Source: CAUZIZ01 sp965222655
Lineage (GTDB): Bacteria > Acidobacteriota > UBA6911 > RPQK01 > JAJDTT01
Direction of reading: 5' to 3'
Length of the DNA: 64,000 nucleotides
NCBI GenBank assembly: GCA_965222655.1
Contig: CBDCUP010000018.1
Location: 682,001 to 746,000 of the forward strand
The translations under genes were made by a program, and so were the position numbers. Below the pieces are notes generated by a model. That model ran no database searches. It saw only the letters and a program-made list of their open reading frames with translations, and was not told where the DNA came from. Positions 27,854 through 36,519 of the stretch are shown here, piece by piece; position 1 is the stretch's first letter; each line of letters opens with the position of its first letter.

Positions 27854-28834
27854 CTACAGCTCCTCTGGAGGAACAGGAGCCACCCGCTCCGTGATGAGAC
27901 GATAGTCTTCCACGCGCCGGTTCTGCTCGAAGTTGAGGGAGTGCTCCTTATACTTGCGGGTCAGATCCAGGTCGCACTTCGCCACCACCAGCTCATCCTC
28001 CAAGCTGGCGGCCATGGCGACGATCTCGCCGCTGGGAGCGATGATGCAGCTCTGACCGATCTGGCAAACGTCCTCCTCGACCCCGGCCTTGGCTACAGCG
28101 ACCACCCAGGTGGAGTTCTGGTAGGCACCTGCCTGCATGGAGAGAAGGTTGTGGAAGCGGGCCAGGGGCTCCGAGCCTGATCCATCGGCGCGCTCCTGGG
28201 GAGTGTTGTAACCCAGCAGGATCATCTCCGCCCCCTGGAGGGCCAACACCCGATAGGTCTCCACCCAGCGCCGGTCATAGCAGATACACAGGCCGACAAC
28301 GCCTCCGAAGGCATTCCAGGTGCGAAAACCCAGATCCCCTGGATCGAAGTAATACTTCTCAAGGTTCTGATACCGGTGTCCCGGCTGGGGGGAAACGTAG
28401 CCGGGAAGGTGGATTTTCCGATACTTGCCAATGACCCCTCCGTCCTTCCCCACCAGGATTGAGGTGTTGTAGTGTTGTTTCCTCCCATCTTCGGCTACGA
28501 CCAGCTCGGCATACCCCAGATGGAATCCGATCCCCAGCCCGCGGGCTTCGTCGAAGAGTCGGCTTGTCTCAGGTCCCGGCATCTCCTTCTCGAAATAGGA
28601 GTCGATCTCCTCCGGATCCTCCATGTACCAGTGGGGGAAGAAGGGCGTCAGCGACGCCTCGGTGAAAACCACCAGGTCACAGTCGCGGGAGTGGGCTTCC
28701 CGCAGCAGATCCAACTGGCGATCCACGACGTCATCTCGGGTTTCTCCGCGGGAAACGGGACCCGACTGGGCGGCCCCAACCGTCAGGATTCGGGACCTAT
28801 TGGGTGGCACGATACTCCCAGGTGGCCCCGCCAT
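27854..28834 (-). CDS. carbon-nitrogen hydrolase (nitrilase superfamily), N-carbamoylase-like
   Basis: This 326-residue cytosolic amidase has the catalytic Glu in VVFTEASLTPFF (about residue 59), the Lys in IGKYRKIHLPGY (about 138) and the Cys in VVGLCICYDRRWVE (about 185), the complete E-K-C triad. Insertions and the SMQAGAYQNSTWVVAVAKAG segment resemble N-carbamoyl-D-amino-acid hydrolases and beta-ureidopropionases, which release ammonia and CO2 from carbamoylated amino acids. The exact substrate is not certain. The annotated ATG lacks a strong ribosome binding site, and a GTG eight codons downstream is possible. It lies 157 bases downstream of the PhyH gene on the same strand and may share its transcript. 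Confidence 0.88.
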   Translation of the reverse strand: MAGPPGSIVPPNRSRILTVGAAQSGPVSRGETRDDVVDRQLDLLREAHSRDCDLVVFTEASLTPFFPHWYMEDPEEIDSYFEKEMPGPETSRLFDEARGLGIGFHLGYAELVVAEDGRKQHYNTSILVGKDGGVIGKYRKIHLPGYVSPQPGHRYQNLEKYYFDPGDLGFRTWNAFGGVVGLCICYDRRWVETYRVLALQGAEMILLGYNTPQERADGSGSEPLARFHNLLSMQAGAYQNSTWVVAVAKAGVEEDVCQIGQSCIIAPSGEIVAMAASLEDELVVAKCDLDLTRKYKEHSLNFEQNRRVEDYRLITERVAPVPPEEL

Positions 28835-28991
28835 TCAAGAGGGACTCCAGGGCGCTCGAAGCGTCCGGAATTTCCGGGAATGCTTCGTATACAATGGCAT
28901 ACGGATGCCTCTCATACGGATGCCTCCGTCGCCTGCTGCGAATGCCAGTTTTTCCAAGCTCAAGACCGTTTGGCCGCCAGGCTGGGAAGTC

Positions 28992-29834
28992 TCACGGCAG
29001 GTCCCAGCGGCTGGGGTCGATACCGTCAGCGTCGCTGGGCATATCAGGGTGGACGTTCCCCGCATCTGGGAGCCAGATGCGCCTGCTACGGTCGGTCATG
29101 ACGGCCTTCACCGCCTCCGGAACTCTCGAAAGCTCTTCCTTCGACCACGAAGCCACGGGCTCAAATGGACCTGCCCAGGGCGGCCGATAGGCGAGACCAA
29201 GCATCTCGCGAGCCTGATTCGTTCGATTCGGATAGTTTCCGTGGAAGACGTTCTGGTTGATCAGACAAGCATCGCCCGCGGCGCAGGTCACCAACACCTC
29301 TTCCGGATGCACGCGGTAGCGAAGGTAAGGATTGCCATGGTTGTGAAAGCTCAGATGTGAGCGGGGAACGATCCTGAAAGGAGCACGCTCAGGGGTAAGA
29401 TCCTGAAGGTAGTACAAGACGCGCACCAGACGAGGGCAGCTCTGTTCGGCTCCGAAGATCTTCGATCCCCAAGGCTGTCCGTCGGAGTGAAGGTTGATCG
29501 CTGGACAGCCCGCCTCCGAGCGAGCGTAATCGTAGGTCATCAGCACCGGGAGATCACCGAACAACCGCTCGAGCCAGGCGATCATCGGGGGATGTGCGAT
29601 GAGCTCCGTAATCGTACCACCGGCCCACTGGATGTCGTTGTGAGCCCTCTTCTTGTCGGTGTAGTCAGGGCTTTCGGTCGGGATCGGCTTCAACTCGGTA
29701 TGCAGCTGAGCCACCTTTTCTGGCGACAACATTCCAGGCAGAACGACGTATCCCTCGACTTCCAGGTGACGGACCTGCTGTCCAAACGTGAGACGGCCCC
29801 AGTCCGTATTCGCGATGATTGGATCCTTGGGCAA
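28992..29834 (-). CDS. phytanoyl-CoA dioxygenase (PhyH) family protein
   Basis: This 280-residue Fe(II)/2-oxoglutarate dioxygenase starts at TTG 29834, preceded by AGGAG at six bases; longer starts would add a low-complexity, non-homologous N-terminus. The facial triad appears as LHSDGQPWG (His-x-Asp) and NVFHGNYPNRTN (distal His), and an Arg two turns later binds 2-oxoglutarate. GYVVLPGMLSPEKVAQLH is the usual N-terminal PhyH motif. Substrates of bacterial members range widely (lipids, secondary metabolites, halogenated compounds). It is followed by the nitrilase gene; a second PhyH lies at 34243. Confidence 0.88.
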   Translation of the reverse strand: MPKDPIIANTDWGRLTFGQQVRHLEVEGYVVLPGMLSPEKVAQLHTELKPIPTESPDYTDKKRAHNDIQWAGGTITELIAHPPMIAWLERLFGDLPVLMTYDYARSEAGCPAINLHSDGQPWGSKIFGAEQSCPRLVRVLYYLQDLTPERAPFRIVPRSHLSFHNHGNPYLRYRVHPEEVLVTCAAGDACLINQNVFHGNYPNRTNQAREMLGLAYRPPWAGPFEPVASWSKEELSRVPEAVKAVMTDRSRRIWLPDAGNVHPDMPSDADGIDPSRWDLP

Positions 29835-30277
29835 CCTGACTCCTCTCCCTACGGCCGATCTGTTGAGTCTCAATCTAACCGCTGCCAGAGATCGAATCAA
29901 GGGCCATCGAGCGCCTGGCGAAAATCGGCGATGATGTCCAGAAACAGGCCCATCCGGGGCATCCGCGTTTCTGTGCGGTCTGGACTGTTTCATTTTTGAC
30001 CCGCTGCAGCCAGCTCCGACGTCACTGGTGCAGTTGCTTCAACGAGCTTCTGTGGCGTACCCCGGAGGGTAAGCCTTGGCCCACCAAGGCCGCAAGTCCC
30101 GTCCTCAGGCCGGAGCCGATCCCTCAACATTGGATTTCAGCGATTCATCGAATCGCATCGGCTGGCTTGGATCTGGCTCCGAAAGAAGTTAGCCTAAGCC
30201 TAGAACCGAAGCGGTCTCGATTCCGTCGTACTCGATCGTCGAGGTCGGCCCGCCGCGTTTTATGGAGGTCAGGCCCC

Positions 30278-31240
30278 ATGTTTACCAGAGAACGACTGAC
30301 CGGATTACTCGCCTTCGGAGTTGGTTTGCTCTGCTTGCTCCAACCACGATCCTTCGCTGCGGCGGGGGAGACCGTCCGACTGACGATTGGAACCTACAAC
30401 CTGGAATACTTCTGCGATCGACACGAAGATCCCTACACGGACGATGAAAAGCTGCCACCGAAGTCGGAAGAAGCGATGGCTGCTGTCGCGAAGACGATCC
30501 GCTCGATCGATGTCGACTTTCTTGCCTTGCAGGAAATCGAAAATCAAGGCGTGCTGGCGGACTTTAACCAACGCTTTCTCGGCGACCTGGACTACCGCTA
30601 TCAATGGGTCAACCAGCGCTCCGGCAAGAAGACTGCCATCAACCTCGCCTTCCTATCTCGCGTTCCGGTTCGGGAGGTCACGGTTTACCCTTTCGATCGG
30701 TTCACCGCCCCAGGGGCTCAGCGAGGCTGGACCTTCGTGCGCGACCTGGTGCGCGTGTCGCTGGAGCCCAGCCCCGGCGTCAATGTGACCGTATTCGTGT
30801 TACATCTCAAAGCCCAATCCAGAGCCGAATCGGGATCCTCGGATCCTCGATCGACGAAGTGGCGCCTGGCTGAGGCCCGGCAGGTGTGTGCCAAAGTCGC
30901 CGCCCTCTTGAAGGGCGATCCTGCTGCATACGTGGCTGTCGTAGGAGATGTAAACGATGTACCCGAAAGCTCAACCTATCGAGCTCTGACGCGGCTCGAG
31001 GATGGAGTTGAACTGATCGATGTTCACGCGACTTTGCCTCGGGCGGACCGCAAGACCATGCTCAGGCAAACCGGTGATCAGCTAGTCGATCCGAAACATC
31101 CAGTCGATTACATCTTCGCCTCACCCGGGCTTGCAAAGACGTTGGTATCTCAGTCGGTAAGTACCCCGGTTCCCCTCGACTCTACGGCATCCGATCACAT
31201 TCCCTTGATCGCTGCCTTTGATCTCTCCTCCGGAAAATGA
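30278..31240 (+). CDS. secreted endonuclease/exonuclease/phosphatase-family protein
   Basis: This 320-residue protein has a signal peptide (MFTRERLTGLLAFGVGLLCL... ending SFAAAG). The ATG at 30278 was chosen for GGAGG ten bases upstream. EEP catalytic motifs are visible in order: TIGTYNLEYFC, ALQEIENQGVL (metal-binding Glu), VVGDVNDVPES (the GDxND box) and ASDHIPLIA (catalytic His). It is an exported phosphoesterase or nuclease. Its stop overlaps the start of the PhoD-like gene by four bases (ATGA), so the two are translationally coupled, which suggests a phosphate-scavenging unit. Confidence 0.88.
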   Translation: MFTRERLTGLLAFGVGLLCLLQPRSFAAAGETVRLTIGTYNLEYFCDRHEDPYTDDEKLPPKSEEAMAAVAKTIRSIDVDFLALQEIENQGVLADFNQRFLGDLDYRYQWVNQRSGKKTAINLAFLSRVPVREVTVYPFDRFTAPGAQRGWTFVRDLVRVSLEPSPGVNVTVFVLHLKAQSRAESGSSDPRSTKWRLAEARQVCAKVAALLKGDPAAYVAVVGDVNDVPESSTYRALTRLEDGVELIDVHATLPRADRKTMLRQTGDQLVDPKHPVDYIFASPGLAKTLVSQSVSTPVPLDSTASDHIPLIAAFDLSSGK

Positions 31241-32643
31241 AGAAAATCCTTTTCAGCCGGGAAGCCGTGCACACCTTCATTCTTCTTACCGCGGGTGTCT
31301 TGATCAACAGCTCTGCGGTTCGGGCGACTGAACTGTTGAGTGGACCGATGGTTGGATCCACGACCACCGACTCGGCCAGCATCTGGATCGAGACCGATGT
31401 TCCCGCATCGGTGAAAGTCCATTACTGGTTGGAGCCTCAGCAGAATTACGACCGCTCCTTTGGACAACCTATCGTGAAGGGGACGGCCGAAGGGAGCACA
31501 TCGAGCAGCACTCCCCACACGGGGGTGGTGCAGCTGGGCAATCTGAATCCAGGCTGGCTTGTCTATTATGAACTGGAGATCGACGGCAGACCCATTCGAC
31601 CACAGACTCCCCAGGTTTTCAGCCTGATGCCGCCTCCGACTCTGTCTGGGAACGAAGCGGATCAGCTGGCCGAGTTCTCGGTCGCTAGCGCCTCCTGCAT
31701 GTATCCGGCCAGACTGCCCATCCAGCCGATATGGGGTCAACTGGCGAGGCACCGACCCAACGCACTGCTTCTCACAGGCGACAATAACTACATGCCCATG
31801 GTGCAGGGAGCCTATGACACTAGCGAGCAGGTGGTCCGGTTTGCCATGGCTCGCTATCACCGTTATCTGAGGGACGTTTCGGGTTTGCGGACGGTTCTGG
31901 CCACGACCCCGACCTACGGCATCTGGAACGACCACGACTACGGTCCGGACAATTCCGATCGAACCTTCCGATGGCGTGAGCTCAGTCTCTCCCTCTTCAA
32001 GAGTTACTACCCCAATCCTTCGGCTGGATTGCCGAGTGTGCCGGGCATCTTCACGACTTTTCGCATCGTGGACGCCGAGTTTTTCCTGCTGGACGATCGC
32101 TATTATCGTGACCCCAACCAGGCTCCCGATCGAAAGACGATGCTCGGACCCGATCAGCTAGAGTGGTTGAAGAGTGGCCTCAAGAAGAGCTCCGCTACCT
32201 TCAAGGTCATCGTCAGTGGTGGGACCCTCTTGGTCGACCGCCGCAGTCCCGGGGAACACTGGGCAAACTTTGGCAACGAACGCGATATCTTCGTGGCCTG
32301 GTTGTCCCAGGAAGGAATCACCGGAGTCCTTTTTGTGGCAGGAGACTGGCATGTGGGAAGCTTGAACCGCCTCCACCGCGGCCAGGATGCCTACCCCCTC
32401 TACGAACTGCTCAGTTCAAACGCCGGCTTCGAATCTGCCTTCGCAGAAGAGACAGCGAGCAAACACCGATTTCACCAGTTTGCCCAGAAGGAGTATCGTG
32501 GTTACAACTTCGGCCTGCTCAGATTCGCAGGTGTGAAGGGAAATCGTACCGTGACCCTTCAGGTTATTGATCAAGACGGCAAGGCCCGAATCGATTTTCG
32601 ACTCAGAGAAGAGGACTTGACACCGCAATGGATTCGGCCCTGA
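31237..32643 (+). CDS. phoD: PhoD-like exported alkaline phosphatase
   Basis: This 468-residue protein has an N-terminal signal (residues 10-30). A fibronectin-like N-terminal domain (SASIWIETDVPASVKVHYW) is followed by the PhoD metallophosphatase domain. Metal and active-site motifs: LLTGDNNYM, GIWNDHDYGPDNSD, FLLDDRYYRDPN and FVAGDWHVGSLN. The Ca/Fe-dependent PhoD fold hydrolyses phosphodiesters and monoesters outside the membrane. The usual GDxIYA is GDNNYM here, a modest deviation shared by several relatives from this group of phyla. It is coupled to the preceding nuclease-like gene and followed after 23 bases by a sialidase. Confidence 0.85.
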   Translation: MKKILFSREAVHTFILLTAGVLINSSAVRATELLSGPMVGSTTTDSASIWIETDVPASVKVHYWLEPQQNYDRSFGQPIVKGTAEGSTSSSTPHTGVVQLGNLNPGWLVYYELEIDGRPIRPQTPQVFSLMPPPTLSGNEADQLAEFSVASASCMYPARLPIQPIWGQLARHRPNALLLTGDNNYMPMVQGAYDTSEQVVRFAMARYHRYLRDVSGLRTVLATTPTYGIWNDHDYGPDNSDRTFRWRELSLSLFKSYYPNPSAGLPSVPGIFTTFRIVDAEFFLLDDRYYRDPNQAPDRKTMLGPDQLEWLKSGLKKSSATFKVIVSGGTLLVDRRSPGEHWANFGNERDIFVAWLSQEGITGVLFVAGDWHVGSLNRLHRGQDAYPLYELLSSNAGFESAFAEETASKHRFHQFAQKEYRGYNFGLLRFAGVKGNRTVTLQVIDQDGKARIDFRLREEDLTPQWIRP

Positions 32644-32666
32644 TCTTGGTGGACAGCGAGGTAATC

Positions 32667-33920
32667 ATGAAAGAGCCCGCGGATCGACGAAGTTTCTTAC
32701 GACGGATGTCCCTGGCGGCAGGGCTTCCAAGCGCCCTGAGTGGGGCGGCTCTGGGAAAGCCACGAGCGGCCTTGTTTAGCGAGCAGGGGACGAAAAAGGC
32801 GAATCAGGAAACCATCCCGGCAGCCGATCGCCGCGACATCGTCGTCTACCGGGATCGCTTCGCCTACTGCTCCCATGCCTGCCTGGCCCGGCTCGCCAAC
32901 GGGGAATGGGTGGCGGCCTTTACCGAGAGCCAGCTACGCGATCCGTATCTGCATCCGCCCTCGGATCCGCATTTCAGGAATCTGTTGTCGCGCTCCAGCG
33001 ACCAGGGACGAACCTGGAGTGTACCTCAAGTCGTACCTAACTGGGACTGGTATGGTGTGGAGGTCCCGGGTATCGCACAGCTACGGGATGGCACGGTGGT
33101 ACTCAACCAGTGGCGGTTTTTGTGGTACCCGCTCGATCTGGGCAAGAAGCTGGCGGCTGAGGGACAGAAAATCTGGCTGAACACGGGCCGGGGTTGGAAG
33201 CTGGCCGGTCCCGAAGCGAAGTGGTCGGAAAGCGCCTATCCGTGGGTCCGGGCCAACGGTGGCTGCTTCGTCCACCTGAGTTCGGACGGTGGGCGGACGT
33301 GGGAGAAAACGGTGAAGATTGACACTTCTCCCTACATTGGTGGGTTCACTCCTCGGGGTGTGGTTCAGCTCTCCGACGGTACCGTCCTGATGTGTACCGC
33401 AGATCACCCTATCAATCGGCAGGCTTTCGCCGTTCATTCGCAGGACGGCGGGAGGAGCTGGGGAACACCGATCCTCATCGCAGAAAGACCTCCGGAGGAC
33501 TTTTCCGAGCCCACGGCTGTGGTGCTTCCCGGGGATCGCGTGGTCACGCTCATCCGAGACGACGACGTACAGTACTTGTTTCAAGTGGACTCACCCGACG
33601 GTGGACGTAGCTGGGGCCCGGCACGACAAACTCCCATCTGGGGCTACCCCGCCCACTTGCTTCGGCTCGGCGATACCCGCCTGCTTGCAACCTACGGGCA
33701 TCGCCGTTCGCCCTACGGTATTCGAGCCTGCCTGAGCCAGGATGACGGAAGGACCTGGGATTACGGGCGGGAGATCGTCATCCGGGATGATTTTCCCAAC
33801 CGAAACCTCGGCTATCCCGTCACGATCGAATACGCTCCTGGGCGCCTTTTCACGATCTATTACGGTGAGGACGGGGACGGAATCACCTGTATACAGGGTT
33901 CATACTGGAGAGTGGCCTAG
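32667..33920 (+). CDS. Tat-exported sialidase-like protein
   Basis: Start ATG 32667 (GAGG upstream) gives EPADRRSFLRRMSLAAGLPS, a twin-arginine signal. Five Asp boxes mark the propeller: SSDQGRTW, SSDGGRTW, SQDGGRSW, SPDGGRSW and SQDDGRTW. An arginine near YRDRFAYCSHACLARL may be part of the arginine triad. It is the third gene of a three-gene unit. The TAG stop lies within the first bases of a MITE inverted repeat at 33917, so the native C-terminus may have been slightly longer, although ending at GSYWRVA fits the family. Its specificity cannot be inferred. Confidence 0.87.
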   Translation: MKEPADRRSFLRRMSLAAGLPSALSGAALGKPRAALFSEQGTKKANQETIPAADRRDIVVYRDRFAYCSHACLARLANGEWVAAFTESQLRDPYLHPPSDPHFRNLLSRSSDQGRTWSVPQVVPNWDWYGVEVPGIAQLRDGTVVLNQWRFLWYPLDLGKKLAAEGQKIWLNTGRGWKLAGPEAKWSESAYPWVRANGGCFVHLSSDGGRTWEKTVKIDTSPYIGGFTPRGVVQLSDGTVLMCTADHPINRQAFAVHSQDGGRSWGTPILIAERPPEDFSEPTAVVLPGDRVVTLIRDDDVQYLFQVDSPDGGRSWGPARQTPIWGYPAHLLRLGDTRLLATYGHRRSPYGIRACLSQDDGRTWDYGREIVIRDDFPNRNLGYPVTIEYAPGRLFTIYYGEDGDGITCIQGSYWRVA

Positions 33921-34196
33921 GAGCCTGTCCGAGTAATGGGCCGGGTTGCGTTACAGGCGCCGTTAGTCCAGATGCAAGGCAGGGCGACGCAGTCGATGTT
34001 CGGCCATCTTCCAGGAGCCCGAACACAGCAGATGGGCTGACGCCGCCTGTAACCCAAAGGGAGAATGGGGGTTGCGGACGATCTCTGTGTTCGTCGTCGT
34101 CGAAGATGGCCAAGCATCGTCTTCCTCCTCCTGCCTTGATCTCGCCTCGCAAGCCCCATTCTCGCAACCCGGTCCATTACTCGGACAGGCTCCTAG
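33917..34196 (+). mobile_element. 280-bp MITE with 34-bp inverted ends
   Basis: The ends are CTAGGAGCCTGTCCGAGTAA and the complement ending at 34196. The inverted repeat extends to about 34 bp with one mismatch. The interior has no gene. End sequences of this kind occur in IS1182/IS5-type elements, but no parent is present in the window. Confidence 0.75.
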
Positions 34197-34242
34197 CGGG
34201 CCGTTACCCGCCTCGATCCAGTCTGGTACAGTGGGTTTCGGT

Positions 34243-35040
34243 ATGAAGATTGTCCAGCGACCCACCGATTCCTTCGTCTACCGAAGTCTGACCGAGGAAG
34301 AGCTGCAAGAATACAGGGAGAACGGATACCACTATTGTGAAGGCCTACTGACGGATCTTGGACTGGCGCGCATGCGCGACGAATGCATGGCCGCGTGGGA
34401 AGGCGAAAAGAGGGCATTTGACGCTAGGAAGACGTGGCTGCAGAACTCGCTTCTACCCAATATTCACCGCAAATCCGCGGTCGTGAGGGATTACTACTTT
34501 GAAGGACCTTTGGTGGATATTGCCGAGCAGATCATAGCTCCCAATATCAAGGCCGTGACCAGCCAGCTTACCTTCAAGATGCGGGGCAACACCATGGACT
34601 TTGGGTGGCACCAGGATAACGGCTACGGCGAGTTGGCACCCTACAATGCCATCAGCTGTCTGACCGCGCTGGATGACTGTGACGAAGAGAACGGGTGCCT
34701 TCGTATCATTCCCGGCAGTCATCGGCAACAGCAGATTAACGTGGGTGAGCTGGCGAACGCGGAAGCCAAGCGATCCCAGTTGGAAATCAACCTGGAAGTA
34801 GATGAGTCCCTGGCGATTCCCGTACCGATGAAAGCCGGGGATGGCCTCCTCTTCAACTGCTGGACGCTTCACCAGTCTTGTGGAAACTACTCCAAGAACC
34901 GGGATCGCCGGATCCTTTTAGTACGCTACGCCGACGCCGATGCGGTGGAAGTGTACAACGACAATAAACCCAGGCTGGGGAGACTGTTGAGGGGCTCGAC
35001 CCGATTTCCGGAAGTGGAAGCCTACGAAGCCGATCTGTAG
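34243..35040 (+). CDS. phytanoyl-CoA dioxygenase (PhyH) family protein
   Basis: This 265-residue Fe(II)/2-oxoglutarate oxygenase has ELQEYRENGYHYCEGLL at the N-terminus, the iron triad in DFGWHQDNGYGEL (His-x-Asp) and CWTLHQSCGNYS (distal His), and RRILLVRYAD with the 2-oxoglutarate-binding Arg. ENGCLRIIPGSHR is the standard PhyH motif. ATG 34243 is preceded by a weak ribosome binding site and lies 47 bases after the MITE, so the promoter region was probably altered by that insertion. Substrate unknown. It shares the fold with 28992-29834 but the two are not close. Confidence 0.88.
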   Translation: MKIVQRPTDSFVYRSLTEEELQEYRENGYHYCEGLLTDLGLARMRDECMAAWEGEKRAFDARKTWLQNSLLPNIHRKSAVVRDYYFEGPLVDIAEQIIAPNIKAVTSQLTFKMRGNTMDFGWHQDNGYGELAPYNAISCLTALDDCDEENGCLRIIPGSHRQQQINVGELANAEAKRSQLEINLEVDESLAIPVPMKAGDGLLFNCWTLHQSCGNYSKNRDRRILLVRYADADAVEVYNDNKPRLGRLLRGSTRFPEVEAYEADL

Positions 35041-35251
35041 GGGGCTTGCCCTCAGGGTCCCCACTCCCGCCAAGAAACGGGAATGTAGACTTTCATTGAC
35101 GCGCACTGCCAGCCGAATCGGCCCGCCGCGCTCCGCTCCCCAAGTGGTTGCGGATCCGCCGCATCGGCACTCTGGTTGAATGCAGAGCCTGATTGGGATC
35201 CACTAAAGGACAGATTCCTGCGCCACTTTGCAAATATGCACTACAAGTCTT
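35041..35251. other. intergenic region, nothing recognised
   Basis: No coding or RNA signal was found; it ends at the target CTT of the IS91-derived MITE. Confidence 0.4.
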
Positions 35252-35367
35252 AACAGTCTCGGAATTTCAATCAAGTGAGCTGTTCTCTGAGACCGCCCTT
35301 TCGTCACAGCCGGGGTGTCCCGAAACAGCCTTTTACGGCCTTGGCCGTCGGCACGAAGTGCCTACTT
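35252..35367 (-). mobile_element. 116-bp MITE derived from the IS91-type element
   Basis: It begins AACAGTCTCGGAATTTCA and ends GGCACGAAGTGCCTACTT, including a GGCACGAAGTGCC hairpin. Both ends match those of the complete element 22601-24069, and the left flank is the same CTT. It is identical to 48410-48525. Confidence 0.85.
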
Positions 35368-35396
35368 AAAAGGCGGCTCTCCTGCTCAGTGACAAA

Positions 35397-36311
35397 ATGG
35401 CAGAAGACGATATTTATGGGAGCAAGGCTAAGTACGAACGATTCAAAGAGAATCTAGCATCACTACTCGTTCCTCCCCCAAAAGGGATCGAGACAAGAGG
35501 CCACAAAAAGTACTACTGCCGGAACTCCGGGAACCTGGACCACTTCAAGAGGCGGTTCCGACATTTTGAGGCAAGAGACATCTCCTATATTAGACGGCTC
35601 CGCGTACTTCAGAGCATGCGTCTGATCTGCTATCTGACAGAAAAAAACCTAGCAAACCTCACCAGGGATGATGTCGATGCCATGATGGCCCAGATTCACC
35701 GCACATATGAGTCATCGAAGAGCAAGGAGACATTTATATCTGACCTCAAACACATCTACAGGACCCTCTTTCCAGAGATAGATGCCAAGGGTAGGCCTGA
35801 CGAAACAGTATTACCATACGTGGTCAGACACCTGTCTCGGCGGATCGATCGAAGTAGACAGAAACTTCGCATGAACAGGTTACTGTGGGAAGAGTTCGAC
35901 CGGATTGTTGACTACTTCGGCAATGATCCAAGGATCCAGGCCTACCTGAACATGGGGATAGAGAGTCTGGCCCGTCCACAAGAGCTGTTGTGTCGTAGAA
36001 TCGGAAACGTCGAGCAGTATGACAACTACGCCAAAATCTACCTGACAGAACACGGCAAAGCGGTCGTTCAGGGGTCATCTGCTCTGACACTGTTTGTACG
36101 GTCAGATCTCGCTTATTACAGATCAGCCTTTTGCGCCGCCGAAATTTTGAAAAATTTTCTGCTGTGGCTGCGAGTGCAGCACCTCCATCATCTCGCACCC
36201 CCCACCCCTTCGACAATCAAAGCGACAACCGGGCTAGATTGCGGCGCAACCACTCCACCCATTCGCGCGAGGCATCCCCAGGGGTCGAAAACCGGTCATT
36301 TTTCGATATGA
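35397..36311 (+). pseudogene. tyrosine recombinase/integrase, C-terminus lost
   Basis: Residues 1-222 form a recognisable integrase: a core-binding N-terminal region (RRFRHFEARDISYIRRLRVL, NLANLTRDDVDAMMAQIHRT), then the start of the catalytic domain (LNMGIESLARPQELLCRRIG, where the first catalytic Arg would be R of ARPQE). At about 36066, after TEHGKAV, the sequence switches into a dispersed repeat (GACACTGTTTGTACGGTCAG). The remaining frame is unrelated and lacks the HxxR and Tyr motifs. The lower GC and different codon use compared with neighbours suggest horizontal origin. Confidence 0.75.
36080..36130 (+). repeat. dispersed palindromic repeat, one arm
   Basis: TCTGACACTGTTTGTACGGT, then CAGATCTCGCTTATTACAG, matches the arm at 59548-59585. 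From here to 36519 there is no gene apart from the tail of the broken integrase frame. Confidence 0.65.
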
Positions 36312-36519
36312 GCAGTTGGTCTTCGAGCAGAACGGTCTCAAGGAAAAGCTCACCTCCGTCTTCGAGGCGCGCGTCGTCAGGGAGATTCGCACCTGGAACA
36401 CCGGCCCCTCTCCCTACTGACCCGGCTCTTCGCCTACCCCGTGTGGGAGATGTCCATCACATCCACATCCATAGCGGTATACTTTAACCGCATCTAGCGA
36501 GAACCGAACGGAGCGAACC

